DNA of 51,859 bases from NCBI RefSeq assembly GCF_018882405.1, contig NZ_JACVOO010000016.1, positions 1 to 51,859 of the forward strand, read 5' to 3'. Origin of the DNA: Polynucleobacter sp. 31A-FELB. Lineage in GTDB: Bacteria; Pseudomonadota; Gammaproteobacteria; Burkholderiales; Burkholderiaceae. Made by a program: the position numbers and the translations under genes. How positions within the stretch are numbered: the first letter of the stretch is position 1; every line of letters begins with the position of its first letter. Under the pieces are notes generated by a model. It was given only the letters and a program-made list of their open reading frames with translations, was not told the DNA's origin and did no database searches. Below are positions 6,165 to 14,905 of the stretch, piece after piece.

Positions 6165-7916
6165 TCAACGCTTTGGTGTCTTACCAATAATCTTTACCGC
6201 CCTCAAGAAATCAAAGTCGACACCTTTATCTGCTTGTGTGACTGTATCCAAGAATAGCTTTAGATAGCCACGCTCTGCAGTTGGCTCTATCACTGGATTA
6301 TCTTTTGCACGCTTGGCTAACTCCTCATCAGAGATTAATAAGCTGATCTCGCGATTCTTCACACTGAGGCGAATGCGATCACCGTTCTGCACATGCGCAA
6401 GTGGCCCACCTACTGCAGCTTCTGGAGTCACATGCAAGACGATTGTTCCAAAGGCGGTGCCGCTCATACGTCCATCAGAAATCCGCACGATATCTTTTAC
6501 GCCAGCACGAGCCAGCTTCATCGGAATCGGAATGTATCCCGCTTCAGGCATACCAGGCGCACCTTTGGGGCCAATGTTCTTTAGCACCAGAATGTCATCG
6601 GCTGTCACATCCAAGTCAGGACTATCAATGCGATTAGCTAGATCCTCGCTATTTTCGAAAACAACAGCACGACCCTCATGCTCCATGAGGTTCTCATTGG
6701 CCGCAGATTGTTTAATGATGGCGCCGCCGGGAGCTAAGTTGCCATGCAGAACCGCGATACTGCCACGTGGATAAATAGGGTTATTAAACTTGCGCACGAC
6801 ATCTTGCTTAAAGCTTGATGGCGCCGCATCAATCTCTTCACCTAAGGTACGACCCGTTACTGTCATCGCATCTAGCTTTAGCAAAGGCTTAAGCTCACGT
6901 AGCAAGGTTGTCATACCGCCAGCATCATGGAAATTCTCCATGTAATGATCGCCAGAAGGCTTTAGATCCACTAGTACGGGCGTCTCATCGCCCATCTTAT
7001 CCAGGGCATCCAAATCAATCTCTAAACCCATGCGGCCAGCGATAGCAGCTAAATGCACAATGCCGTTTGTAGATCCACCAATCGCCAATAAAACGCGCAT
7101 CGCGTTTTCAAAAGCGTCTGCCGTTAATACCTTGTCAATTGTTAGACCGTCTTTTGCCATTTGCACAGCACGAGTACCAGTCTCTTCAGCAATCCGAATG
7201 CGATCTGCAGTCACCGCTGGTGGAGTAGCGCCACCCGGGACTGTCATGCCCAATGCCTCTGAGATACAAGCCATCGTGCTTGCCGTACCCATCACCGAGC
7301 AAGTGCCTACGCTGGCTACCAATTGATCATTGACTTCATCTTTTTCAACTTCATCAATTTCGCCAGCACGGAATTTTCCCCAATAGCGACGACAGTCGGT
7401 GCAAGCTCCAACACGTTCACTACGATGAGAGCCGGTCAACATTGAACCAGTGATCAACTGAATTGCTGGAAGACCTGCAGAAGCAGCACCCATCATTTGC
7501 GCTGGCACTGTTTTATCGCAACCACCAATCATGACTACAGCATCCATCGGCTGAGTCCGCAGCATCTCTTCGGTGTCCATCGACATCAAGTTACGCAAAT
7601 ACATACTGGTTGGAGCAGCAAAGCTCTCATGAATAGAGATCGTTGGAAAGTCCATCGGCAAACCACCAGCAAGCATCACGCCACGCTTCACAGCCTCGAT
7701 CAGCTGTGGCATATTGCCGTGGCACGGATTGTATGAGCTGCCGGTATTAATGATGCCAATCACAGGGCGATCTAGCGCGCTATTGGTATAGCCCGCACCC
7801 TTGATAAATGCTTTACGCAAAAACAAGGAGAAGCCTTTGTCGCCGTAGCTCGTTAAGCCCTTACGCAAACCACTCTCGGGTGCTGGTTTTTTTGTCTTAT
7901 CTGAACTACCGCTCAT
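6165..7916 (-). CDS. IlvD/Edd-family dehydratase, sugar-acid type
   Basis: This 583-residue enzyme removes water from a 2,3-dihydroxy acid to give a 2-keto-3-deoxy acid, using an iron-sulfur cluster. Likely cluster cysteines are Cys65 (NPCHGN), Cys133 (GGCDKT) and Cys206 (GTCSVMGTASTM). The segment GGCDKTVPAQMMGAASAGLP differs from biosynthetic IlvD, which has CDKNMPG, and resembles pentonate dehydratases such as L-arabinonate dehydratase. Annotation pipelines often call it ilvD. The substrate cannot be read from sequence; a plant- or humus-derived sugar acid is likely given the sugar-acid genes elsewhere in the window. It is monocistronic here, next to the island boundary. Confidence 0.85.
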   Translation of the reverse strand: MSGSSDKTKKPAPESGLRKGLTSYGDKGFSLFLRKAFIKGAGYTNSALDRPVIGIINTGSSYNPCHGNMPQLIEAVKRGVMLAGGLPMDFPTISIHESFAAPTSMYLRNLMSMDTEEMLRTQPMDAVVMIGGCDKTVPAQMMGAASAGLPAIQLITGSMLTGSHRSERVGACTDCRRYWGKFRAGEIDEVEKDEVNDQLVASVGTCSVMGTASTMACISEALGMTVPGGATPPAVTADRIRIAEETGTRAVQMAKDGLTIDKVLTADAFENAMRVLLAIGGSTNGIVHLAAIAGRMGLEIDLDALDKMGDETPVLVDLKPSGDHYMENFHDAGGMTTLLRELKPLLKLDAMTVTGRTLGEEIDAAPSSFKQDVVRKFNNPIYPRGSIAVLHGNLAPGGAIIKQSAANENLMEHEGRAVVFENSEDLANRIDSPDLDVTADDILVLKNIGPKGAPGMPEAGYIPIPMKLARAGVKDIVRISDGRMSGTAFGTIVLHVTPEAAVGGPLAHVQNGDRIRLSVKNREISLLISDEELAKRAKDNPVIEPTAERGYLKLFLDTVTQADKGVDFDFLRAVKIIGKTPKR

Positions 7917-8040
7917 AGCTTGCCCAATAGAATGCTCAAGATCTTAGTCTCCGTTGAATATCAATGTAGCTCTTGATTAAATATACTAAACTTTGCAAAT
8001 TGCCGTATCCACAACTGCCACGCTTTCACCAAGGGTCATC

Positions 8041-8463
8041 ATGTCCAGCATCCAACCTTTTCATCTTGCATTTCCAGTAGATAACTTAGAGGCTGCTCGT
8101 ACCTTTTACGGAAGTACCTTGGGCTGCGCAGAGGGTCGTAGCTCAGATGAATGGATTGACTTTGACTTCTTTGGGCATCAACTAGTTGCCCATCTTGCAC
8201 CTCAAGAATGCGGCAATGTAGCCTCAAATGAGGTTGACGGGCATCAAGTTCCCGTAAAACATTTCGGGGTGGTTCTGACGATGCCGGATTGGCACGCATT
8301 AGCAGACCGCTTAAGTAAGAGTGGCATCAAATTCATTATCGAGCCGCAGATACGATTTAAAGGAAAAGTTGGCGAACAGGCTACTATGTTCTTCCTAGAT
8401 CCTGCTGGTAACGCTTTGGAGTTCAAAGCATTTGAAGATCCAAGTCAGTTATTTGCTAAATAA
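8041..8463 (+). CDS. VOC (glyoxalase/dioxygenase fold) family protein
   Basis: A 140-residue single-domain protein with [20 protein letters not shown] at its start, [13 protein letters not shown] in the middle and a C-terminal [14 protein letters not shown]. The His near the start, the middle His and the Glu of LEFK fit the metal-binding pattern of the vicinal oxygen chelate superfamily. I use the ATG at 8041, where homology begins; an upstream TTG at 7993 would add residues unlike the family. Such small proteins form dimers and act as lyases, isomerases or dioxygenases. The reaction is unknown. Confidence 0.8.
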   Translation: MSSIQPFHLAFPVDNLEAARTFYGSTLGCAEGRSSDEWIDFDFFGHQLVAHLAPQECGNVASNEVDGHQVPVKHFGVVLTMPDWHALADRLSKSGIKFIIEPQIRFKGKVGEQATMFFLDPAGNALEFKAFEDPSQLFAK

Positions 8464-8483
8464 TTTCTGATTTCTTGCGCTAT

Positions 8484-9674
8484 TTACTTTGCGCTCAATC
8501 GCCAGAGTGAGGTAGTTTCTGCGGCCCTAGCAAAGTAAAGTAGATCAGCCTCATCCCCTGATTTTGGATGCTTTGGTTTGGTATCAATGCGACCCAAAAC
8601 AAGCAATCCAGCATCCTCAATCCAGGTGAGTAGCTCTTGTCGAGTTCTCAACTCCAGATGCTCAGCCAAATCAGACAGAATCAACCATGCCTCACCCTCA
8701 GGCAATAAATGATCTTTCAATCCAGCTAAAAATCCTTTTAGCATTTGACTCTCTGGATCGTAAACCGCATGCTCTAAAGTAGAACTGGGTCTTGCAGGAA
8801 CCCAAGGTGGGTTGCACACAATCAATGAAGCTTTTCCTGGTGGGAATAGATTGGCTTTCACAATTTCTATTTGCGAACCCAGATTTAGCTGCGCGATATT
8901 TTCTTTGGCGCAAGCGAGCGCTCGATCATCTTGATCGGTAGCAACAATCTTTTGCACGTCACGCATCGCCAAAATAATAGAGAGCACTCCAGTACCAACG
9001 CCAATATCAAAAGCTGTTGACTCAGCATCTAAAGCCTTGGGTAATGGAGCGTTACAGACCAGCTCAATGTACTCGCCACGAACAGGTGAGAAAACGCCGT
9101 AATGGGGGTGAACAAACACTGGATTACCATTTTCATCAGCAAGGATGGGCAAGCCATTTTTACGCCACTCATGCGCGCTAACCACACCCAAGAGTTCGCG
9201 TAAGGAAACTACATAAGGCTGACTGACGGCACCGTATGCTTCTGAACATGCCTGCGATATATCTGGCGCACGACGTAATGAAATCGTGTGATCCGGGTTG
9301 CATTGAATTAACAACATGCCCAGTATTCGGGCTCGTTGCGACTGAACGAGCCGATGTTGATTAAAGATATCTTTTGCTGTTTTCTTGGGAGTAGCGGCAT
9401 CCGACTTACCCACCCTCTTGACCGCACGCTTAGATTTTTTCGAAGGCTTATCTATGCGCCGAACCAAAGCCTGCAATAGTTGGCGGGCATTCTGGAAATC
9501 ACCTTTCCAAAGAATTGCAGTCCCCTCGCAGGCTAAATGATAGGCATCATCTGCCGTCAAAGTGTCATCAGCAGTGACTACTTTTTTATGGACTGCAATA
9601 CCATTTTCGGAATGCCAAATTGCAGAACAGGCTTGACCGCCCTCTTCCCAGTGAATGGAAATATCTTGCATCAT
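8484..9674 (-). CDS. SAM-dependent class I methyltransferase
   Basis: A 396-residue protein whose C-terminal half carries the SAM-binding motif FDIGVGTGVL (222-231) and a catalytic NPPW (288-291), the pattern of N6-adenine or N5-glutamine methyltransferases such as PrmC. The N-terminal 1-160 region is less familiar and contains a Lys/Arg-rich stretch at about 77-101 that could contact nucleic acid. The NPPW motif points to an amide or exocyclic-amine target in protein, rRNA or DNA. It lies three bases after the CMD-like gene and is probably cotranscribed with it. Confidence 0.75.
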   Translation of the reverse strand: MMQDISIHWEEGGQACSAIWHSENGIAVHKKVVTADDTLTADDAYHLACEGTAILWKGDFQNARQLLQALVRRIDKPSKKSKRAVKRVGKSDAATPKKTAKDIFNQHRLVQSQRARILGMLLIQCNPDHTISLRRAPDISQACSEAYGAVSQPYVVSLRELLGVVSAHEWRKNGLPILADENGNPVFVHPHYGVFSPVRGEYIELVCNAPLPKALDAESTAFDIGVGTGVLSIILAMRDVQKIVATDQDDRALACAKENIAQLNLGSQIEIVKANLFPPGKASLIVCNPPWVPARPSSTLEHAVYDPESQMLKGFLAGLKDHLLPEGEAWLILSDLAEHLELRTRQELLTWIEDAGLLVLGRIDTKPKHPKSGDEADLLYFARAAETTSLWRLSAK

Positions 9675-9677
9675 GAC

Positions 9678-10229
9678 TTACTCAGGAGGATGCTCCTCGG
9701 GGTTGACATCTAATGCAATTAAAAAACGAGAGACCATGTTGTACGCCGCGACTACAGTCACGAGCTCTACGGTATCCGTATTACCCAAGGCAGCCTGCAA
9801 GCGCTTCATCAAAGCACTATCCACCTGAATGTTGCGCGTCATCTGAAAAGTTAACTCTGCAGCATCGTTTTCAACATCTGAGAAAAGATCCTTCGGGAAG
9901 CTAGGCTGACCAATTAAACGCAATGCCTGAACCTGTTCTTCAGTACCGCCAGCTTTGATAAACGGAGGTGCATGATGAAAAAACTCATACTCCGCACCAT
10001 TAAGAACGGCTACCCCACACATCGCAAGCTCACGCAACTTTGGATCTAGAGAAAGGTTATTGCGGATCTCGCCGACAAAGTGATTCCAACCCTCAGCAAT
10101 AGGGGTGCTATGCAAAAGCATGCGGTCTAAATTAATAAACTGGCCGCCACGTCTCTTGCGAATAGCCGCCAGGAGCTCAGCAGGCTCAGTCAAATCCATC
10201 GGTTGGTAAGGAATTAAACGTTCAGACAT
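9678..10229 (-). CDS. Carboxymuconolactone decarboxylase-like (AhpD-fold) protein
   Basis: This 183-residue protein has LRELAMCGVAVLNGAEYEFF followed by HHAP, the core helix pair of the CMD/AhpD family. The redox CxxC of AhpD is absent; a lone Cys precedes the Glu and His positions, as in many CMD-domain proteins of aromatic catabolism. Activity could be decarboxylation or an uncharacterised peroxidase-like reaction. The gene is followed by the methyltransferase gene with almost no gap. Confidence 0.75.
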   Translation of the reverse strand: MSERLIPYQPMDLTEPAELLAAIRKRRGGQFINLDRMLLHSTPIAEGWNHFVGEIRNNLSLDPKLRELAMCGVAVLNGAEYEFFHHAPPFIKAGGTEEQVQALRLIGQPSFPKDLFSDVENDAAELTFQMTRNIQVDSALMKRLQAALGNTDTVELVTVVAAYNMVSRFLIALDVNPEEHPPE

Positions 10230-10335
10230 GGGTCTCTTGATGGGTATTTTTAATAAAAATGAGCGGTAAGTGCCTAGATTACCACTCGAATACCGTCTTC
10301 CTCGATAATGCTCATATCGTCACAAAATATTCACT

Positions 10336-11103
10336 ATGAAGCCAATTCTGAACATTGCAGCCTACTTATTCGTCAGTCTAGACAATTTGGTTGAGTTGCG
10401 CGCCAAGATTCTAGATGAGTGCAATGCACGACACCTGAAGGGAACCATCCTCTTGACGGGCGAAGGAATCAATATGTTCTTGGCTGGCAATGATTCTGAA
10501 TTGCGTGGCTTTTTAGACTGGCTTCGACTGGATCGTCGCTTCAAATCATTGGAGTCAAAAGATAGCTGGTCTGAAACACAGCCATTCAAAAAGATGTTGG
10601 TCAAAATTAAGAATGAAATTATTCGCATGAACCATCCGACGATTCGTCCGGAAGAGGGTCGCGCGAATTTCATCACGCCAAAAAAATTGCAGGAGTGGCT
10701 TGACCGAGGCACTGATGACTTAGGGCGCCCTGTAGTCATGGTAGATACACGTAATGCGTTCGAAGTTGAGTACGGGACTTTTGAGAATGCACTGCATTTC
10801 AATATCGAGAAATTTACAGAATTCCCCGCCGCAATCACTGCCCACAAAGATGATTTAGCCGATAAAACTCTAGTGAGCTTTTGTACTGGCGGAATCCGCT
10901 GTGAAAAATCTGGCCTCTTCATGCGTGAAATTGGCATGCAACACAGCTATCAACTTGAGGGTGGCATCCTCAAGTACTTTGAAGAAGTTGGTTCCGCACA
11001 CTACACCGGTAGCTGCTTTGTATTTGATGAGCGGGAAGCGCTGGAGCCTAACTTAGACTCCATCCCGCTAGAGCGCTCTATTCGAAAAAAACAAACTGCT
11101 TAA
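10336..11103 (+). CDS. trhO: tRNA uridine-34 hydroxylase TrhO (rhodanese family, YceA-like)
   Basis: This 255-residue protein oxidises uridine 34 of certain tRNAs to 5-hydroxyuridine, the precursor of cmo5U/mcmo5U. An N-terminal ferredoxin-like region (1-100) is followed by a rhodanese domain (110-215) with VDTRNAFEVEYG and the active-site loop CTGGIRCEK at 183-191. The extra conserved segment YTGSCFVFDER follows, as in the UPF0176/TrhO family. It is slightly shorter than E. coli TrhO at the C-terminus. It is divergent from the CMD gene and stands alone. Confidence 0.9.
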   Translation: MKPILNIAAYLFVSLDNLVELRAKILDECNARHLKGTILLTGEGINMFLAGNDSELRGFLDWLRLDRRFKSLESKDSWSETQPFKKMLVKIKNEIIRMNHPTIRPEEGRANFITPKKLQEWLDRGTDDLGRPVVMVDTRNAFEVEYGTFENALHFNIEKFTEFPAAITAHKDDLADKTLVSFCTGGIRCEKSGLFMREIGMQHSYQLEGGILKYFEEVGSAHYTGSCFVFDEREALEPNLDSIPLERSIRKKQTA

Positions 11104-11115
11104 TTAGCAAAGACC

Positions 11116-11418
11116 TTAGCTCGATTTACCCACCAAAGTCATGTGCTCAACAAAAGGTGGCTTTACAAAGAATGGGCCAACAATTGCACGCCATTCAGCA
11201 AAGGCGTCGGACCCCCGGAAATCCACAGTATGGTTCTCAAGGCTATCCCAGTAAATCAATAGCAAGTAGCGCGCCGGGTTTTCAATGCTGTGATTAACCT
11301 TAAACCCTCGAAATCCTTTAGCCTTGGCGATAACGGTATTCACGCCACGCAAAATAGCCTCCTCAAACTCGGTAGCCTTACTAGGGTCAATTTCTATATC
11401 ACAGTGCTCCAAAATCAT
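11116..11418 (-). CDS. Antibiotic biosynthesis monooxygenase (ABM) domain protein
   Basis: A 100-residue single ABM-fold protein beginning MILEHCDIEIDPSKATEFEE, with a central FRGFKVNHSIENPARYLL and a C-terminal FFVKPPFVEHM. The start at 11418 has AAAGGA eight to nine bases upstream; the longer frame to 11463 has no such site. These dimeric proteins include quinol and haem-degrading monooxygenases, but most have no known substrate. It lies convergent with trhO, 12 bases apart. Confidence 0.75.
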   Translation of the reverse strand: MILEHCDIEIDPSKATEFEEAILRGVNTVIAKAKGFRGFKVNHSIENPARYLLLIYWDSLENHTVDFRGSDAFAEWRAIVGPFFVKPPFVEHMTLVGKSS

Positions 11419-11492
11419 GGCATTTCCTTTGTTTAGATTCTTAGGTATCGATAGTAAACTCAAGCAGAATAATAAATAACAATTTTAGAGAC

Positions 11493-12467
11493 ATGGCCAA
11501 TTTACCTAGCGTTGTCATTCTTGGCGACTATGAGCAAGCCCTCCGCCGGTTTTCCAATTGGACTAAGGTAGATCAACGATGTCATATCACCATTTATCAC
11601 GAACCCCTTCATGAGGAAGCGTTATATGAAGCAGTGAAAGATGCCGATGTGATTGTGCTTGTGAGAGACCGCATACCTTTTAACGAAGCCCTCATTGCGC
11701 GCCTCCCAAAGCTAAAACTATTTATATTCACTGGCAAACGCAATGGCACTCTCGATGCCTCAGCTCTGATATCCCGCAATATCCCGATTGCCTGCACCCC
11801 AGGCGGCCCGTCCAAAGAAACCACCACCGAATTGACGTGGGCATTAATTTTGGGAGCCTCAAAACACTTAGTTCGTCAAAATAAATTGATAGGCTCTGGT
11901 AGCTGGCGCGATGAATACTCTGTCCTCCCAATGCTTGCAGGTGAGCGACTGGGCATTATTGGCCTGGGATCTATCGGCAGCTCCGTTGCCCGCGTCGGCA
12001 AAGCTTTTGGCATGGAGCTGGTCGCCTGGAGCCCCAATATGACAGCCGAACGCGCCACCGCCCAGAATGCCAAATCAGTTAGCCTAGAGGAACTCCTAAC
12101 AACATCCAAGGTTGTCAGCCCGCATCTAGTGGCGGGAGCCAACACTAAGGGCTTGATTGGGGCTGCAGAGCTAGCAATGATGCGGTCAGATGCGCTCCTG
12201 GTAAATACCTCTCGCTCTGCCCTCATCAACATGCATGCCTTGCGGGATGCCCTTGTTGCTGGGAGACCAGGTCAAGCGGCGATTGATGTATTCGATATCG
12301 AGCCTCTGCCAGCTGGTGACCCCTTGAGAAGCGCGCCCAACCTTCTCACCACACCACACCTAGGATTTGTTGCTGAACCCGTTTTCGCAGAGTTCTCCAA
12401 GGGAATTGTTAATACCTTAGAGGCGTGGTTAGAAATGCGCCCTTTGCCACACCCATTTGAACCTTAA
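11493..12467 (+). CDS. D-isomer-specific 2-hydroxyacid dehydrogenase
   Basis: A 324-residue NAD(P)-dependent oxidoreductase. The nucleotide-binding motif GLGSIG is at 157-162 and the catalytic set is Arg241 (NTSRSAL), the Glu of DIEP near 270 and His289 (TTPHLGF). Length and order are normal for the family, which includes phosphoglycerate, glyoxylate and hydroxypyruvate reductases. The substrate is not identifiable. The chromate-transporter genes follow in the same direction five bases later, so they may share a transcript. Confidence 0.85.
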   Translation: MANLPSVVILGDYEQALRRFSNWTKVDQRCHITIYHEPLHEEALYEAVKDADVIVLVRDRIPFNEALIARLPKLKLFIFTGKRNGTLDASALISRNIPIACTPGGPSKETTTELTWALILGASKHLVRQNKLIGSGSWRDEYSVLPMLAGERLGIIGLGSIGSSVARVGKAFGMELVAWSPNMTAERATAQNAKSVSLEELLTTSKVVSPHLVAGANTKGLIGAAELAMMRSDALLVNTSRSALINMHALRDALVAGRPGQAAIDVFDIEPLPAGDPLRSAPNLLTTPHLGFVAEPVFAEFSKGIVNTLEAWLEMRPLPHPFEP

Positions 12468-12472
12468 TCACA

Positions 12473-13012
12473 TTGAAGACACTTACGCCTAAACAACTCT
12501 TTTTTGGTTTTAGCAAAATCGGGATGTCCGGATTTGGTGGAGTACTTCCTTGGGCGCGCCGTACGATTGTCGAACGGGAAAAATGGCTAAGCTCAGATGA
12601 GTTCAATGCCATGCTGGGAATCTGCCAAATTGTTCCTGGGCCCAATGTAGTTAATCTTGCTGTATGCGTAGGCTCTCGCTTTGCTGGTGTGCGTGGCGCA
12701 ATTGCCGCCACTCTAGGTTTAATGCTGGGCCCTATTGCGATCGTCATTCTTCTAGGCATCTTGTACGAGCACTACAGCTATATGCCTGTTGTTCAGGGCA
12801 TGCTACGGGGCGTCTCCGCGGTTGGCGTGGGTTTAATCGCCAGCACGGGATTTAAGATGATGCGTAGTGAATTAAGTTACCCGCCGATGATGATTGTGGT
12901 GATCTTCACCGTGTTGGCTGCTAGCTATTTCCATTTGGGCTTAGGTTGGGTGGTACTTATAGCATCACCATTGGCACTCTATCTTGCCTGGAAGAAAGCG
13001 GACATCTCATGA
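12473..13012 (+). CDS. chrA1: Chromate transporter, N-terminal-half protein (CHR family)
   Basis: A 179-residue membrane protein with FGFSKIGMSGFGGVLPWARR and IVPGPNVVNLA, the signature of the CHR domain. It carries one CHR domain, as in the paired short-chain family, where two half-size proteins of opposite membrane orientation work together. The frame opens with TTG at 12473; no ATG is near enough to preserve the conserved start. It overlaps the next gene at ATGA. Whether chromate is the true substrate is not shown. Confidence 0.85.
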   Translation: MKTLTPKQLFFGFSKIGMSGFGGVLPWARRTIVEREKWLSSDEFNAMLGICQIVPGPNVVNLAVCVGSRFAGVRGAIAATLGLMLGPIAIVILLGILYEHYSYMPVVQGMLRGVSAVGVGLIASTGFKMMRSELSYPPMMIVVIFTVLAASYFHLGLGWVVLIASPLALYLAWKKADIS

Positions 13013-13530
13013 CTGTCCTGCTGAGTCTCTTCTTAAAACTATCCGCATTTTCTTTAGTGGCATTTGGAGGTATTAATGCCTTGCTACCAGTTTTATTTAA
13101 TCTCTCAGTAACTCAAGAGCAGTGGCTCAATTCACAAACGTTTGCGGACTACTTTGCCATTGCTCAAGCCGCGCCTGGTCCTAATTTAATGACAGTTACC
13201 TTAATTGGGTGGCACGTAAGTGGCGTCATCGGAGCGGTAGTTGCAACACTAGCAATTGCCTGGCCCTCATCGATCATGATTTTCTTTTTGCAGCGCTATA
13301 TCAGGGGCATGAAAAATCCCAGAAAACAAAAAGCAATTCAGTTTGCCGCTGGGGCACTAGCAGTTGGCCTAGTGCTCGCATCTGCTTGGCAAATTGCTTT
13401 ACAAATTAACCAAGGTTATGCCGCTTACTTTCTAACAATCATGACAATTGTGATTGCATTATTTACCCGCTGGCATCCTTTGTATTTAATTGCTCTGGGT
13501 GCAGCCCTGGGAATTTTTGGAGTGATATAA
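13009..13530 (+). CDS. chrA2: Chromate transporter, second half protein (CHR family)
   Basis: A 173-residue membrane protein with LKLSAFSLVAFGGINALLPV and AAPGPNLMTVTLIGW, the second CHR-domain signature. I start it at the ATG at 13009, overlapping the previous stop, instead of the longer upstream frame. With its partner it equals one full ChrA; the split and overlap imply balanced synthesis. It is followed two bases later by a Bug-type binding-protein gene. Confidence 0.85.
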   Translation: MTVLLSLFLKLSAFSLVAFGGINALLPVLFNLSVTQEQWLNSQTFADYFAIAQAAPGPNLMTVTLIGWHVSGVIGAVVATLAIAWPSSIMIFFLQRYIRGMKNPRKQKAIQFAAGALAVGLVLASAWQIALQINQGYAAYFLTIMTIVIALFTRWHPLYLIALGAALGIFGVI

Positions 13531-13532
13531 CG

Positions 13533-14504
13533 ATGATGAAGTCATTAAAAATAGTCATGTTTTTTGCGGCCTTGCTAATCATTGCAAAACCACAAGCCCA
13601 AACTAACTCCCCAACCAAGCCGATTACCGTAGTCGTACCCTATGGTGCTGGCGGAAGTGCAGATTCTCGGGGCAGACAACTAGCTCAAAAAATGAGTTTG
13701 ATTCTGAAGCAACCCTTTGTGATTGATAACAAGCCTGGTGCTGGTGGCAATATCGGTACTGAATTTGTTGCGAGAGCGGCGCCGGATGGATATACGATCG
13801 GCATGGGTAATTTTGCGCCACTCGCTGTGAATAAAACCCTCTTTGGCACACTGCGTTATGACCCCGAAACAGATCTTAGCCCGATTATTCTGATTGAAAA
13901 GGGCCCACTCATTTTGGTAGTAAACCCGAATTCGCAATACAAATCTATTCAAGATATTGTTGCTGCAGCCAAAGCAAAGCCAGGCACCCTTACTTTTTCA
14001 TCGGGGGGTATCGGAGGTAGCCATCAATTGTCTGCTGAACTGTTTATGCAGAATGCTGGCATTCAAATGATTCATGTCCCATATAAGAGCGGCTCTGCCG
14101 CGCTAACCGATTTAATGGCAGGCAATGTAGACATGATGTTTGATCAAATGTATTCGGCAGTACCCAGCATCAGAGCAGATAAATTGCGCCCTATCGCCAT
14201 TACAAGCAAGAAGCGGTCGCCACTCTTTCCAAACGTGCCTAGCTTTGCAGAGCTTGGCTACCCCAAAGTGGAAGTTCTTAATTGGCAAGGATTCATAGCG
14301 CCAGCAGGAACCCCTAAACCCATTATTAACAAACTAAATGCAGCAGCTAATGAGGCTTTGAAAGACCCGCAACTGCGTGAATTGATGCTTTCTCAAGGAA
14401 ATGAAATTGGCGGCGGAACTCCTGCTGATTTTGCAGCCCTGATCAAGTCTGAAGCGGCGAAATGGAGTGCCGTAGTTAAGGCTGGAAATATCAAACCTGA
14501 ATAG
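13533..14504 (+). CDS. Bug/TctC-family periplasmic binding protein
   Basis: A 323-residue exported protein with a signal peptide (to about residue 22, ending AQA) followed by KPITVVVPYGAGGSADSRGR, the signature of tripartite tricarboxylate transporter receptors. It would bind a carboxylate in the periplasm. No TctA or TctB membrane gene is present in the window, so it is an orphan receptor, as is typical for the expanded Bug family in Burkholderiales. It starts two bases after the chromate-transporter gene; that neighbourhood may be fortuitous. Confidence 0.88.
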   Translation: MMKSLKIVMFFAALLIIAKPQAQTNSPTKPITVVVPYGAGGSADSRGRQLAQKMSLILKQPFVIDNKPGAGGNIGTEFVARAAPDGYTIGMGNFAPLAVNKTLFGTLRYDPETDLSPIILIEKGPLILVVNPNSQYKSIQDIVAAAKAKPGTLTFSSGGIGGSHQLSAELFMQNAGIQMIHVPYKSGSAALTDLMAGNVDMMFDQMYSAVPSIRADKLRPIAITSKKRSPLFPNVPSFAELGYPKVEVLNWQGFIAPAGTPKPIINKLNAAANEALKDPQLRELMLSQGNEIGGGTPADFAALIKSEAAKWSAVVKAGNIKPE

Positions 14505-14519
14505 GCTTGACTGAAAAAC

Positions 14520-14897
14520 TTATTTCAGCGCTTGGTAAGTCAGAATACCCAAGAAGGTAAGGCATAGCGAACCAATCAAATGCAAAAGCGCAGTACCTAG
14601 CGCCCAAGTTACTTCGCCACGCTGCATAAACCCTACAACCTCGGCAGAAAAGCTAGAGAAGGTTGTGAGGCCACCCAAGAAACCGGTAATTACGAACAAC
14701 TTCCATTCTGGGGAGAGGCTGGGATTATTGCCAAAGAAGGCTACCGCAATACCAATCAAATACCCGCCCACCATATTGGAAATAAAGGTTCCCAAAGGAA
14801 GCGTTGAGGCAACGCCTACTGTTGCAAGATTAAAACCTGCCCTCAGTAATGCACCAAGACCGGCGCCGCAGAAGATTGCAAGGATAGATAGCCACAT
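14520..14897 (-). CDS. crcB: Fluoride ion channel CrcB/FluC
   Basis: A 125-residue protein with four membrane helices. It has the family's Asn in FISNMVGGYLIG and the TGFLGGLTTFSSFS segment lining the pore. Two copies in antiparallel form a fluoride-exporting channel. It follows the DOPA-dioxygenase-like gene by eight bases on the same strand. No fluoride riboswitch can precede it in that gap. Confidence 0.93.
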   Translation of the reverse strand: MWLSILAIFCGAGLGALLRAGFNLATVGVASTLPLGTFISNMVGGYLIGIAVAFFGNNPSLSPEWKLFVITGFLGGLTTFSSFSAEVVGFMQRGEVTWALGTALLHLIGSLCLTFLGILTYQALK

Positions 14898-14905
14898 AGG
14901 AATAT

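Noticed and set aside
10362..10937. 191-residue minus-strand ORF inside trhO
   Set aside because: It is antisense to a well-supported gene, has no recognisable domain and no ribosome site of note.
14898..14905. Fluoride riboswitch before crcB
   Set aside because: Only eight bases separate crcB from the preceding gene, too few for a riboswitch.
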